Shown here: in pieces, positions 1 to 8,134 of the stretch
How the letters are laid out: each line of letters starts with the position of its first letter
Numbering within the stretch: position 1 is the stretch's first letter
Assembly: GCF_005771405.1 (NCBI RefSeq)
Contig: NZ_VAUA01000001.1
Coordinates: 434,001 to 498,000 of the forward strand
Source: Parasedimentitalea maritima
Lineage (GTDB): Bacteria; Pseudomonadota; Alphaproteobacteria; Rhodobacterales; Rhodobacteraceae
Direction of reading: 5' to 3'
Length of the DNA: 64,000 nt
Notes under the pieces: generated by a model
What the model saw: the letters and a program-made list of their open reading frames with translations, nothing else
Told to the model about the DNA's origin: nothing
Database searches by the model: none
Made by a program: the position numbers and the translations under genes

Positions 1-1007
1 GGGGCAATCAGGATTTTTATCCCCGTATTGGCGCCGATGTAACTGCTGCCGAGGTGATGGAGGCCTTTATTGGCCAGTTTTACGACAACAAGGTGCCGCC
101 GCGCCAGCTGATCCTATCTGACGCCATAGAACATGATGACCTGATGACCGAGGCGCTCAGCAGTAAGACCTCTCACCGGGTTGAAATTCTTGTACCTCAG
201 CGCGGCGAGAAGGCAGAACTGATCGCGGGGGCAACCCGTAACGCGCGCGAATCTCTGGCGCGCAAGATGTCGGAAAGTGCGACACAGGCCAGGTTACTGC
301 GTGGGCTGGCTGAGGCCTTTGCGCTGGACGGTCCACCACAGCGGATCGAAGTCTACGACAACTCACATATCCAGGGCACCAATGCCGTTGGCGGCATGAT
401 TGTGGCTGGTCCTGACGGGTTTATGAAAAACGCCTACCGCAAGTTCAATATCAAAGGCGATGATCTGGTTCCGGGTGATGACTTTGGCATGATGAAAGAG
501 GTGCTGCACCGGCGGTTTTCAAGGTTGCAAAAGGAAGACCCAGACCGCAGCAAAGGCCATTGGCCGGATTTGTTGCTGATTGACGGCGGCGCCGGGCAGG
601 TCTCGGCTGTGGCCCAAATTATGGATGAACACGGCGTTGGTGACATTCCCATGGTTGGCGTTGCCAAGGGGGTTGATCGCGACCACGGCAAGGAAGAGTT
701 CCACCGTACGGGGAAACGCCCGTTCGCACTGCAACGCAACGACCCAGTGTTGTACTTTGTCCAACGCATGCGGGACGAGGCTCACCGTTTTGCCATAGGC
801 ACCCACCGCGCCAAGCGGGCCAAGGCCATTGGCGCAACACCACTGGATGAAGTTCCCGGCGTTGGCGCCAGCCGCAAGAGGGCCTTACTGGCGCATTTCG
901 GCAGCGCCAAAGCTGTGAGCCGTGCCAACCTGGCGGACCTCAAGGCTGTTTCGGGCGTCTCTGGTGCCCTGGCACAAAGAATATATGACTTTTTCCAGGA
1001 TAGATGA
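1..1007 (+). CDS. uvrC: UvrABC excinuclease subunit C, 3' part
   Basis: UvrC makes the dual incisions of nucleotide excision repair once UvrA and UvrB have marked a DNA lesion. Only the C-terminal 334 residues are in the window, because the reading frame is open through the left edge from base 3. The central/C-terminal endonuclease fold is visible around a motif YDNSHIQGTNAVGG with its acidic residue, followed by LLIDGGAGQVSA and DRDHGKEEFH. The last 60 residues form tandem helix-hairpin-helix DNA-binding motifs (EVPGVGASRKRALL, then LKAVSGVSGALAQRI). It is followed by a 139-base gap and pgsA on the same strand, an order often seen in Rhodobacterales. The family call is secure and the start lies outside. 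Confidence 0.95.
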   Translation, partial: GNQDFYPRIGADVTAAEVMEAFIGQFYDNKVPPRQLILSDAIEHDDLMTEALSSKTSHRVEILVPQRGEKAELIAGATRNARESLARKMSESATQARLLRGLAEAFALDGPPQRIEVYDNSHIQGTNAVGGMIVAGPDGFMKNAYRKFNIKGDDLVPGDDFGMMKEVLHRRFSRLQKEDPDRSKGHWPDLLLIDGGAGQVSAVAQIMDEHGVGDIPMVGVAKGVDRDHGKEEFHRTGKRPFALQRNDPVLYFVQRMRDEAHRFAIGTHRAKRAKAIGATPLDEVPGVGASRKRALLAHFGSAKAVSRANLADLKAVSGVSGALAQRIYDFFQDR

Positions 1008-1146
1008 CGCGACAAAGGTCTGCGTTCCAGCGCAACCCCTTGTTCATCTAGCTAAAAGTATCCCCGCCGGAGGCATCTATTCTTAACAGGCAGATTTTAC
1101 CTGCATCGCCTTTCCACCCGGACGTCGACAAGTTAATGTCCGCCTT

Positions 1147-1812
1147 ATGACATGGACCTTACCCAATATTCTGACAGTGCTTCGCCTTGTTGCGGCCCCT
1201 GGACTCGCACTGATGTTTTTATATTTCAGTCGCCCCTATGCGGACTGGTTCGCGTTGATGTTGTTTGTCGTTGCAGCGCTGACCGACTGGATTGACGGCT
1301 ACCTTGCACGAGCGTGGAAGCAAGAAACCAAACTGGGCGCGATGCTGGACCCAATCGCTGACAAGGCAATGGTGGTGATCGCGCTAATGGTGATTGTCGG
1401 TTATTCCTCAATGTCACCCTGGCTGGTGTTGCCAGCAACCTTTATCCTGTTCCGCGAAGTGTTTGTGTCCGGCCTGCGTGAGTTCCTTGGGGATACGGCC
1501 GGAACGCTCAAGGTGACCAAATTGGCCAAGTGGAAAACCACGGCGCAAATGGTTGCCATTGCAGTCTTGTTTGCTCAGGGCATTTTTGAACACTACCTGG
1601 GTATGTCCGCCTGGGGCATGGATCAGGCGCTGGTCGATCAAGTCATGCTGGGAGAGGTGGAAGACCTGCAGGGGCTGCGCTGGAAGTTTGAAGCGATGGT
1701 CTGGTCCGGGCGGATCGGCTTGTGGCTCCTTTGGGTTGCAGCGGCACTGACCCTGATTACGGGCGCTGATTATCTTCGCAAAGCATTCCCATTTCTAAAG
1801 GAAAATAGCTGA
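1147..1812 (+). CDS. pgsA: CDP-diacylglycerol--glycerol-3-phosphate 3-phosphatidyltransferase
   Basis: This inner-membrane enzyme joins CDP-diacylglycerol to glycerol-3-phosphate to give phosphatidylglycerol phosphate, the committed step to phosphatidylglycerol and cardiolipin. The CDP-alcohol phosphotransferase signature is complete: D47, D50-G51, A54-R55, G64, D68 and D72 (LTDWIDGYLAR ... GAMLDPIADK). Hydrophobic segments before and after it fit a six-helix membrane protein. Its 221 residues are typical. The TGA stop shares its A with the ATG of moaD, so the two are translationally coupled although functionally unrelated. No strong Shine-Dalgarno is visible before the ATG. Confidence 0.95.
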   Translation: MTWTLPNILTVLRLVAAPGLALMFLYFSRPYADWFALMLFVVAALTDWIDGYLARAWKQETKLGAMLDPIADKAMVVIALMVIVGYSSMSPWLVLPATFILFREVFVSGLREFLGDTAGTLKVTKLAKWKTTAQMVAIAVLFAQGIFEHYLGMSAWGMDQALVDQVMLGEVEDLQGLRWKFEAMVWSGRIGLWLLWVAAALTLITGADYLRKAFPFLKENS

Positions 1813-2057
1813 TGGATGTGTTGTATTTTGCATGGGTGCGTGAACGCATCGGGCTGCCACGTGAGCGGATCGAGACCTCCGCAACCACCGTCGCTGGACT
1901 GGTAGAAGAACTGCGCGCTCGCGAAGATCGTTACGCCGCTGCTTTTGCCGACCTGTCAGCCCTGCGGGTTGCTCTGGATCAGGAGTTGAGCAGCTTTGAT
2001 GCCTCTCTGCACGGGGTGCGAGAAGTCGCTTTCTTCCCGCCGATGACCGGAGGCTGA
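1812..2057 (+). CDS. moaD: Molybdopterin synthase sulfur-carrier subunit MoaD
   Basis: MoaD carries the thiocarboxylate sulfur that MoaE transfers to precursor Z (cPMP) when molybdopterin is made. The protein has 81 residues, the usual beta-grasp size, and ends in the diagnostic Gly-Gly (FPPMTGG), the site of adenylation and thiocarboxylation. It overlaps the pgsA stop by one base and lies four bases before moaE, so MoaD and MoaE are made together. Other MoCo genes in the window (moaB, mobA, mobB, moeA, fdhD) sit in separate clusters. Confidence 0.93.
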   Translation: MDVLYFAWVRERIGLPRERIETSATTVAGLVEELRAREDRYAAAFADLSALRVALDQELSSFDASLHGVREVAFFPPMTGG

Positions 2058-2061
2058 ACTG

Positions 2062-2508
2062 ATGCAGGTGTCTGTTCAGGAGGAAGGGTTCGAATTTGGC
2101 GCAAGGGCAGAGGCTTTTGCTCAGAACAATAACGCCATGGGTGCCATTGTCACCTTTACGGGCATCGTCCGAGATGCAGATCAGGGCGGTCTGGTGGCGA
2201 TGGAAATTGAGCACTATCCGGGCATGACACTCAAAGCCCTGACGGAGATTACAAGGACCGCGATGGACCGCTGGTCGCTTGGCGATGCGCTGGTAATCCA
2301 CCGCTATGGCCGTCTTGCACCTGGGGAACAGATCATGATGGTTGCGACCGCATCGCGCCACCGCAAGGATGCGTTCGAAGCTGCCGAATACCTGATGGAT
2401 TATCTCAAATCTCGTGCGCCGTTCTGGAAGAAGGAAATCCTGGACAGTGGCACAACAGATTGGGTCGCTGCTAAGGACTCCGATGAGGACGCGTTAGATC
2501 GCTGGTAG
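2062..2508 (+). CDS. moaE: Molybdopterin synthase catalytic subunit MoaE
   Basis: MoaE is the large subunit of molybdopterin synthase and converts cPMP to molybdopterin using sulfur from MoaD thiocarboxylate. Family landmarks are visible: GAIVTFTGIVRD near the N-terminus, MEIEHYPGM in the middle, the conserved HRYGRLAPGE strand, and the lysine-rich active-site stretch RHRKDAFEAAEYLMDYLKSRAPFWKKE-like in its order of residues. The 148-residue length is normal. It directly follows moaD. Downstream lie a candidate structured element (2522-2590) and a palindrome (2641-2666) before the next, convergent gene. Confidence 0.93.
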   Translation: MQVSVQEEGFEFGARAEAFAQNNNAMGAIVTFTGIVRDADQGGLVAMEIEHYPGMTLKALTEITRTAMDRWSLGDALVIHRYGRLAPGEQIMMVATASRHRKDAFEAAEYLMDYLKSRAPFWKKEILDSGTTDWVAAKDSDEDALDRW

Positions 2509-2521
2509 CTCTGAGCAAGGG

Positions 2522-2590
2522 CTCCCGTCCGTCGAACGATCAACAGGTGATCTTCTCCCGATGGGCATAGCGCGGCCTGCTGCCGCGCCG
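2522..2590 (+). other. Possible third, divergent copy of a structured 3' element
   Basis: Fourteen bases after the moaE stop lies CTCCCGTCCGTC, a 12-mer also present at 59061-59072. It is followed by a small hairpin GATCA-acagg-TGATC (2538-2552), then ATGGGCATAGC and a hairpin GCGCGGC-ctgct-GCCGCGC (2570-2588). This order parallels the elements at 26846 and 59061, but the downstream box matches only partly (GGGCATAGC against GGGCGTGGC) and no T-run follows. The hairpins are seen directly; the kinship is an inference. Confidence 0.35.
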
Positions 2591-2640
2591 GGGGAGACCC
2601 CTATGTTTAAGTCACTGATAAATTCAGTCGGAAGACCTGT

Positions 2641-2666
2641 GTAGGGTGTGTGCTTGCACGCACCAC
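2641..2666 (-). repeat. Oriented palindromic repeat after a stop codon (copy 1)
   Basis: On the minus strand this reads GTGGTGCGTGCAAGCACACA followed by CCCTAC. It forms an 8-bp stem (one G-U pair) with a CAAG loop. It starts 13 bases after the stop of the minus-strand gene at 2679. A near-identical copy lies 8 bases after the stop of the gene ending at 63148, in the same orientation relative to that gene. It probably acts as a transcript 3'-end structure; no long T-run follows. Confidence 0.6.
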
Positions 2667-2678
2667 GAGAACAAGAAA

Positions 2679-2993
2679 TCACTCCTGCAGGTGCATCCGC
2701 AGCTCTTCAGCCTCTTGTCGGGCCGCTTGCAACCCGTCCATCGCTGCGCGCAGTTCAGCCTCGGTCTGCGCCAGCTGGTTGCTAAGTTCGGCCTCACGCT
2801 GCTGCAGGTAGGTAATCGCCTGGTCGCGGGTTTCTTCGGCCTCGTGTAGTTCCTGGCTCATCCGATCCAGGTCCGCAACATCGCTTTGCCGTACGCGGGT
2901 GAACCGGTGAACCAGCCAATTGGCAAACCAGCCCATTACAAAAGCCGCAAACAGGATGATGGCGGTGGTGATGATGAACTCAGTTCTGTTCAT
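2679..2993 (-). CDS. Membrane-anchored coiled-coil protein, function unknown
   Basis: The 104-residue protein has one N-terminal transmembrane helix (about residues 8-28, IITTAIILFAAFVMGWFAN) and then a charged stretch rich in Glu, Gln, Ala and Leu (about 38-104) that should form a coiled coil. Its ATG overlaps the stop of the OmpA-like gene upstream (ATGA), so the two are coupled and may work together at the envelope. I do not recognise a named family. A plausible reading is a small inner-membrane partner or spacer for the OmpA-domain protein, but this rests on gene order alone. Confidence 0.75.
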   Translation of the reverse strand: MNRTEFIITTAIILFAAFVMGWFANWLVHRFTRVRQSDVADLDRMSQELHEAEETRDQAITYLQQREAELSNQLAQTEAELRAAMDGLQAARQEAEELRMHLQE

Positions 2994-4909
2994 TGTCCGG
3001 GGAGCTCCTGTTCGGTGGTGTCAGGCGTTTCTGGTGGCGAGAGGTCCTCGGCGTTTTCAGCCGCTGCAGCATCCAGCGTGCTTTCCTGTTCCGGTCCCTG
3101 TTCGAGCCGAATCAAGTGAAAGGTAATACGGCGATTTTGTTCTCGGCCTTCTTCGGTGCCATTGTCGGCAATTGGGTTGGTCTCACCATAGCCCTTTGCG
3201 GCGTAGCTAGAGGTCGGAACCCGGCGCGCGCGCAATTCGTTGAGAACTGACTGGGCACGAGCCTGACTCAGGTTCTGGTTCATCTCTTCACGGCCCTGGC
3301 TGTCAGTATGGCCTTGGATCTCCAACCGCATATCGCCGCATCGTTCCAGAATTGCTGCGATTGCGTCCATGGTGTCGCGGCTCTGGGATGCTATGGTGGC
3401 TGATCCAGGTTCAAAGGCGATTTTGCCAGCTTCTTGAATACTGGCCAGTTCAGCTTCGCAGACCTCAGGTTCTACCGGCTTGTCTTCGGGTTCTGGTGGT
3501 ACTTCATAGCTGATATCCAGAGCATAGCTTTCCGCCTCGCCCAGTTTAGCAGACAGTAACTTGGCAATCTCTGCCGTGGCCTCTTCTTGGTGGCTCATAC
3601 CGCGCAAATTGACATTGTCAGGAGTCACCAACAGCGAGCCGCGTTGCAATTGGGAGAGAGCCTCGAGACCAGTCAATACCCGCACTGGCCAGTTGGTGGG
3701 CAGATCACTGACTACACGCGTGGCGGTATACACGCTGTCCGATCCAAATCTTGCCTTGGCATAGCTGTCGACCAGATGCCGAAGAGTTTCATCACTCAGA
3801 CGTCCGCGAAGCTGCACGAGGCCCTCAGGGCTTAGCGTTGCCGTGAACTCGGGTGCGCCACCTTGGGTATCGGCTTCGGGCTCTGGTAGGACCGCATGCA
3901 GCGCAAAAACTTTTGGTAGCGCAGCTTCCAACTCACCGACAACTTGGTCGAACAATTCAGGGCTGGTGTCGACGGTTGCCACCAACGTGATGTCAGCATT
4001 AGCAATTGTAACTGCGCCTGCGCCAAGTTGGGCAAGACTGGCAATGCTCAATTCCGCTGCACGGGCCCAATTGGGCGACGGTACACCCATCCCAATAACG
4101 CAGCTGGGGGTGTTGGTTTGACCCGCCAGTTTGGCGGCAGCAAGAATGCGGTCTCGACTGGCTTCGCTCTCAGCAGAGCAGGCGTCAAAGCTGCCGCCAG
4201 CCTCGTCAATATGGTAGCGCAGCGTAAAAGGTGTGATCACCGGGCGGGGTGCTGCGATGTCGAGCGACAGCCGCAATCCCGGAGGCGCGGCGCGGGTTAG
4301 CGTCTTTTCCAGAGCCTGCTTTTCCTCGCGGCTGTCCGATATGGCAGTAATCGTGACCAGACCAGAAACTACCGAGATTTTGGCGCGCGGCAGGTAGCGT
4401 AGAGCGCTGACAGCATAGCCCATCGCGTCGATCCAACCCGCTGGCGTGCTGTAGCTGGCGGTCTCCAGAAGGTCGGTGACGCGCTCCTCTTTCACAAGTC
4501 CGGAAAGTTGTTCGACGATTGCGGCGCGGTCGGTTCCGGTGGGGATCAACCCGATGATCGAAATACCGCTGTCATTGCGCAGGATTTCTACCGAAAAGCG
4601 TGGGGGTGCCAGATCGGCAGTTGGAGCAATTTGAATGAGGTCGATGATACGAGCTGCGTCTACCGCACCGCCCACCACTGAAAGGGCAGTGAACCGGGTG
4701 GCTTCGTCGGGCGCGGTGCCGTTCAAGATGACCTGCAGCCCATCGGCGGTCACCTCTGCCCAATCATTCCGGGTCTCGTCTAGGGTGCGTCGAACGGCGA
4801 TTTCGGTGCTGCGTTCAACACCAGTGACGGCGAAACCAGCCGCAACCAGGCTTAGCCCTGCGGCCGCCAGAAAAGTGAGGCTGACGATCAAAAGTGAAGA
4901 TAGGCGCAT
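2990..4909 (-). CDS. OmpA-family peptidoglycan-binding envelope protein
   Basis: The last 130 residues form an OmpA C-terminal domain, with IAFEPGSATI, the peptidoglycan-contact motif LEIQGHTDSQG, and QARAQSVLNELRARRV followed by a conserved RRI. This fold binds diaminopimelate in peptidoglycan. The first 30 residues (MRLSSLLIVSLTFLAAAG) are a signal or anchor segment. The middle 400 residues contain repeated beta-rich units resembling BON-type modules. I chose ATG at 4909 (639 residues) because the upstream in-frame start is a TTG without a ribosome site. It is the first gene of a coupled pair with the coiled-coil gene. It probably links outer envelope and cell wall; its precise role is unknown. 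Confidence 0.85.
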   Translation of the reverse strand: MRLSSLLIVSLTFLAAAGLSLVAAGFAVTGVERSTEIAVRRTLDETRNDWAEVTADGLQVILNGTAPDEATRFTALSVVGGAVDAARIIDLIQIAPTADLAPPRFSVEILRNDSGISIIGLIPTGTDRAAIVEQLSGLVKEERVTDLLETASYSTPAGWIDAMGYAVSALRYLPRAKISVVSGLVTITAISDSREEKQALEKTLTRAAPPGLRLSLDIAAPRPVITPFTLRYHIDEAGGSFDACSAESEASRDRILAAAKLAGQTNTPSCVIGMGVPSPNWARAAELSIASLAQLGAGAVTIANADITLVATVDTSPELFDQVVGELEAALPKVFALHAVLPEPEADTQGGAPEFTATLSPEGLVQLRGRLSDETLRHLVDSYAKARFGSDSVYTATRVVSDLPTNWPVRVLTGLEALSQLQRGSLLVTPDNVNLRGMSHQEEATAEIAKLLSAKLGEAESYALDISYEVPPEPEDKPVEPEVCEAELASIQEAGKIAFEPGSATIASQSRDTMDAIAAILERCGDMRLEIQGHTDSQGREEMNQNLSQARAQSVLNELRARRVPTSSYAAKGYGETNPIADNGTEEGREQNRRITFHLIRLEQGPEQESTLDAAAAENAEDLSPPETPDTTEQELPGQ

Positions 4910-4972
4910 AGGCGGGGTAAGTTCGTCCAATTAGTGTTACGTCTTCTTATCGGCTGTAGAGCAACTGTTCAA

Positions 4973-5950
4973 TCATGCGAACAGAGCTGTTGCGAAGAAG
5001 ATGAGCGGGATCAAGCCAGTGTCGCGGTTGAGTCGAAAGAGTTGTAGCAACCGGTCGTTGTTTTCAGTGTCCAGCGCGCGCAATTGCCAGGTCAGATGCC
5101 AACCCATCGCCCAGGGGCCGACTAGCGCCAGCAGCAGGGCTAATATGGATCCATTGGGTTGCACAGCGCCGATCACCGCAAGCGCCATAAGGCAGACAAG
5201 TGCCACCAGAAAGCGGCGCAGCCAGCTGGGAGTGTCTTTTCCAAACAGCCGCGCGGTGGATTTAACGCCGATTAGGGCATCATCCTCTGTGTCTTGATGG
5301 GCATAGATGGTGTCGTAGAACAGTGTCCAGGAGATGCCAGCCAAATAGAGCAGTACTGCGGGCCAATTCAGTGTGCCAGTATGCGCAACCCAAGCCAACA
5401 TAGCGCCCCAGTTGAAGGCCAGTCCCAAAAAGACCTGTGGCCACCATGTGAAGCGCTTGGCAAAGGGGTAAATTGCCACTGGAAACAGCGCCAGAATGCC
5501 CATTGCAATGGCGGCCATGTTGAACGTGAGCAAGATCAGAGCGGCAATTGCTATCTGCAGAACCATCCAGATCACGGCACCTTTGACGGTCACCTGACCG
5601 GACGGGATGGGCCGAGAACGGGTTCTCTCGACCAGACCATCAAAGTTGCGGTCGGTGATGTCATTCCAGGTACATCCAGCCCCACGCATCAGCCATGCGC
5701 CAGCTGCACAGGCGGCAAAAATCCAGCCATCCTGCCAGCGCGGGCTCTGATCCCACAGCATTGCAAGTGCCAACCCCCACCAACAGGGAATCAGCAGTAG
5801 CCAGGTGCCAATCGGCCGGTCGGCGCGCGACAGCCTCAGGTAGGGGCGGCTCCAGGACGGCGCACGGGTATCTACCCAGTTGTTGCTGACAGCATCCGAA
5901 ACTTGCCCTTCGGGGTTCGGTGCATCTGGTGTCGGAGCGTCGCCTTGCAT
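4973..5950 (-). CDS. ubiA: 4-hydroxybenzoate polyprenyltransferase
   Basis: UbiA attaches the polyprenyl tail to 4-hydroxybenzoate in the inner membrane, the second step of ubiquinone synthesis. Both aspartate-rich metal/diphosphate motifs are present: NDITDRNFDG with the following ERTRSRP, and DTIYAHQDTEDD. About eight hydrophobic helices are visible. I placed the start at ATG 5950 (325 residues, MQGDAPTPD), since a longer reading would run into the divergent rsmE gene, which begins 13 bases away. The tail donor is probably made by the polyprenyl synthase at 48343-49341. Confidence 0.93.
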   Translation of the reverse strand: MQGDAPTPDAPNPEGQVSDAVSNNWVDTRAPSWSRPYLRLSRADRPIGTWLLLIPCWWGLALAMLWDQSPRWQDGWIFAACAAGAWLMRGAGCTWNDITDRNFDGLVERTRSRPIPSGQVTVKGAVIWMVLQIAIAALILLTFNMAAIAMGILALFPVAIYPFAKRFTWWPQVFLGLAFNWGAMLAWVAHTGTLNWPAVLLYLAGISWTLFYDTIYAHQDTEDDALIGVKSTARLFGKDTPSWLRRFLVALVCLMALAVIGAVQPNGSILALLLALVGPWAMGWHLTWQLRALDTENNDRLLQLFRLNRDTGLIPLIFFATALFA

Positions 5951-5962
5951 ATGTAGAGCCTC

Positions 5963-6688
5963 ATGAGCGCAAAGATTAGACTGTATGTAGAGCACCCGCT
6001 GGGGGCAGGGCAATCGCTTCCTCTGGATCGGGATCAGGCCCATTACCTGTTTGGGGTGATGCGGCTAAGTGCAGCCAGCCAGGTGCTGCTGTTTAATGGA
6101 ACAGATGGCGAGTGGCTGGCCGATGTCACCGAGGCGAAGAAACGCGCCGGGGTGCTGACCTGTGTAGAACAAACCAAGCCGTTGCAAATGCCGCCCGATC
6201 TTTGGTTGCTGTTTGCGCCGATCAAAAAAGCGCGCACCGATTTCATAGTCGAAAAAGCCGCCGAGATGGGCGCCGCAAAAATCCTACCGGTACAAACCGA
6301 ATTCACCAATTCCGAACGCATCCGTCAGGATCGGTTGCAGTCCCATGCGGTTGAAGCGGCTGAACAATGCGGCGGCACCTATGTGCCCGAGGTGGGGGAT
6401 CTGCAAAAGTTAGGCCGACTGCTCGATCATTGGCCTGAGGATCGACAGCTGATGTTCTGTGATGAGGCAGAGGTGGGCAATGCGTTGGAACTGGCGGCAG
6501 GTGCCCACGGCAATGCGCCCTGGGCCATCCTGATCGGCCCCGAGGGTGGATTTTCCGAAGTCGAACGCAAACGGCTTCACTCTTTGCCTTATTCTCACGT
6601 CGTCAGCCTGGGGCCCCGTATCCTGCGCGCCGATACGGCTGCGGTGGCCGCGATGACTCTGTGGCAACAGGCGCTTGGGGACTGGTGA
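5963..6688 (+). CDS. rsmE: 16S rRNA (uracil-1498-N3)-methyltransferase
   Basis: RsmE is a SPOUT-class enzyme that methylates U1498 of 16S rRNA in the assembled small subunit. The C-terminal knot carries the signatures LIGPEGGFSEVE and LGPRILRADTA, which bind S-adenosylmethionine. The N-terminal part has the PUA-like fold residues HYLFGVMRL. The length of 241 residues is normal. It diverges from ubiA across only 12 bases, and its TGA shares its A with the ATG of the next gene, so an operon with the acetyltransferase and the following membrane protein is likely. Confidence 0.93.
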   Translation: MSAKIRLYVEHPLGAGQSLPLDRDQAHYLFGVMRLSAASQVLLFNGTDGEWLADVTEAKKRAGVLTCVEQTKPLQMPPDLWLLFAPIKKARTDFIVEKAAEMGAAKILPVQTEFTNSERIRQDRLQSHAVEAAEQCGGTYVPEVGDLQKLGRLLDHWPEDRQLMFCDEAEVGNALELAAGAHGNAPWAILIGPEGGFSEVERKRLHSLPYSHVVSLGPRILRADTAAVAAMTLWQQALGDW

Positions 6689-7545
6689 TGAGCTGGCGTC
6701 TGGCGCAGGACGCAGATCTGGACTGGATCCAGTCCTTTTTGTACGCCAACCTGCAATCGTCGATGTTCTTGCTGAGCAATCTGCGCGACCATGGGCTTCA
6801 TGACAAAACGTCTGATAAAGGCATGACCCTCTGGTTGTCCCAAGGCTCGGCTCCCGGGATTTTTGCTATCACCAATTCGGGCATGATCCTGTTACAGGCG
6901 CCAAATGCAGTTGATCGCATGTGGGAGCGCGCGAGCGACCTGATTGCTGACCGGCCAGTGTTGACCGGATGTTTGGGCGAAACACGTCAGGTTCGCGCCT
7001 TTTTGTCGGCTGCCGGGCTGAGTGATGTGCCGGCATTACTCAATGATGACGAGCCTGCCTTTCGGTTGAATTTGGCAGAATTGATCATGCCTCAAATGCA
7101 GGGAGGGGAGCTGGTCCCGCTGTCAGCAGTGCCACGCGAACTGGTGGTGCACTGGCGTACCAGCTACCATTTCGAGGTCATGGGAACCTCAAAGTCAAAG
7201 GCCGCAGCAGTGGCTGAAACTGACATTGCCAGCTACATCGAAAAAGACAGCCATCGTGCGCTATTGGTCAATAATCAGCCCGTTGCAATGACGGGCTTTA
7301 ACGCGGCCCTGCCTTCGGTGGTGCAAGTCGGTGGCGTTTACACACCACCCGACCTGCGCGGTCGTGGTTATGCGCGGCTGGCCCTGGCGTTGCACCTGCA
7401 AGAGGCTCGCGCCAAGGGGGTGACACAATCTGTGCTGTTTGCTGCTAGTACCGCCGCGGTTCGTGCCTATATGTCCTTAGGGTACCAACGGGCAGGAGAG
7501 TTTTCGTTGGTCCTGTTCGATACTGGCCGAAAGGAAACAACATGA
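6688..7545 (+). CDS. GNAT-family N-acetyltransferase
   Basis: The C-terminal half has the acetyl-CoA-binding signature of GNAT enzymes (VGGVYTPPDLRGRGYARLAL, with the R-G-R-G-Y-A loop) and a terminal strand region SLGYQRAGEFSLVLF. The N-terminal half is less conserved and may define the acceptor, which cannot be predicted. I chose ATG 6688 (285 residues, MSWRLAQ), which overlaps the rsmE stop as TGATG. It overlaps the next gene by four bases (ATGA). The function is therefore acetyl transfer to an unknown amine, in a small operon with rsmE. Confidence 0.85.
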   Translation: MSWRLAQDADLDWIQSFLYANLQSSMFLLSNLRDHGLHDKTSDKGMTLWLSQGSAPGIFAITNSGMILLQAPNAVDRMWERASDLIADRPVLTGCLGETRQVRAFLSAAGLSDVPALLNDDEPAFRLNLAELIMPQMQGGELVPLSAVPRELVVHWRTSYHFEVMGTSKSKAAAVAETDIASYIEKDSHRALLVNNQPVAMTGFNAALPSVVQVGGVYTPPDLRGRGYARLALALHLQEARAKGVTQSVLFAASTAAVRAYMSLGYQRAGEFSLVLFDTGRKETT

Positions 7546-8069
7546 GTCTGATCAGACCTGAAGCCCGAACAGCACTTTGGCGCTGGCGCGAACTTATCGT
7601 TGCCGCCGTTGTGTTGTTGATGGGGCTGCGCTGGGTGTTGGGGGCTTTTGGCTTGTTGTTCTGGGGGGGCTGGGTTCTGCTGATCGTCGGCACCGCACTT
7701 GCAATTGTGGGCGTGCAACGGCTGCGCTTTCGCCTTGAGGCTGATGGTCCGGGCGTGGTGCAGGTGGACGAGGGCCAAATTGCCTATTTCGGTCCTTTGA
7801 CCGGCGGCGCCGTTGCGGTGTCCGAACTGACCATGCTGGCGCTGGACCACACCGCCAAGCCCGCACATTGGATCCTCCAGCAGCCGGGGCAGGATGCCTT
7901 GCATATCCCGGTGAATGCAGCTGGGACCGAGACCCTGTTTGATGTCTTTGCCAGTCTGCCCGGATTGCGCACAGAACGAATGTTGGCGGAGCTGCGCAAA
8001 CCCGGACCTCACCATGTCGTGATCTGGGAACGCAATGCCACGCGCCCGCCAATGCACAGGCTGCATTGA
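7542..8069 (+). CDS. Conserved membrane protein of unknown function
   Basis: The 175-residue protein has two close transmembrane helices (about residues 17-37 and 38-56) and then a soluble C-terminal domain of about 110 residues with alternating beta-strand character (VDEGQIAYFGPLTGG, ELTMLALDH). This layout resembles small PH-like or DUF membrane proteins, but I cannot name the family. Its ATG sits in the stop of the acetyltransferase (ATGA) after AAGGAAACA, which supports the start. It is probably the last gene of the rsmE operon. Confidence 0.8.
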   Translation: MSLIRPEARTALWRWRELIVAAVVLLMGLRWVLGAFGLLFWGGWVLLIVGTALAIVGVQRLRFRLEADGPGVVQVDEGQIAYFGPLTGGAVAVSELTMLALDHTAKPAHWILQQPGQDALHIPVNAAGTETLFDVFASLPGLRTERMLAELRKPGPHHVVIWERNATRPPMHRLH

Positions 8070-8134
8070 CAGTCACGTAAATTCACCTCACCACTGATCG
8101 ACCAACATGATCTTACAGCAACGGAGCGCCGCTC

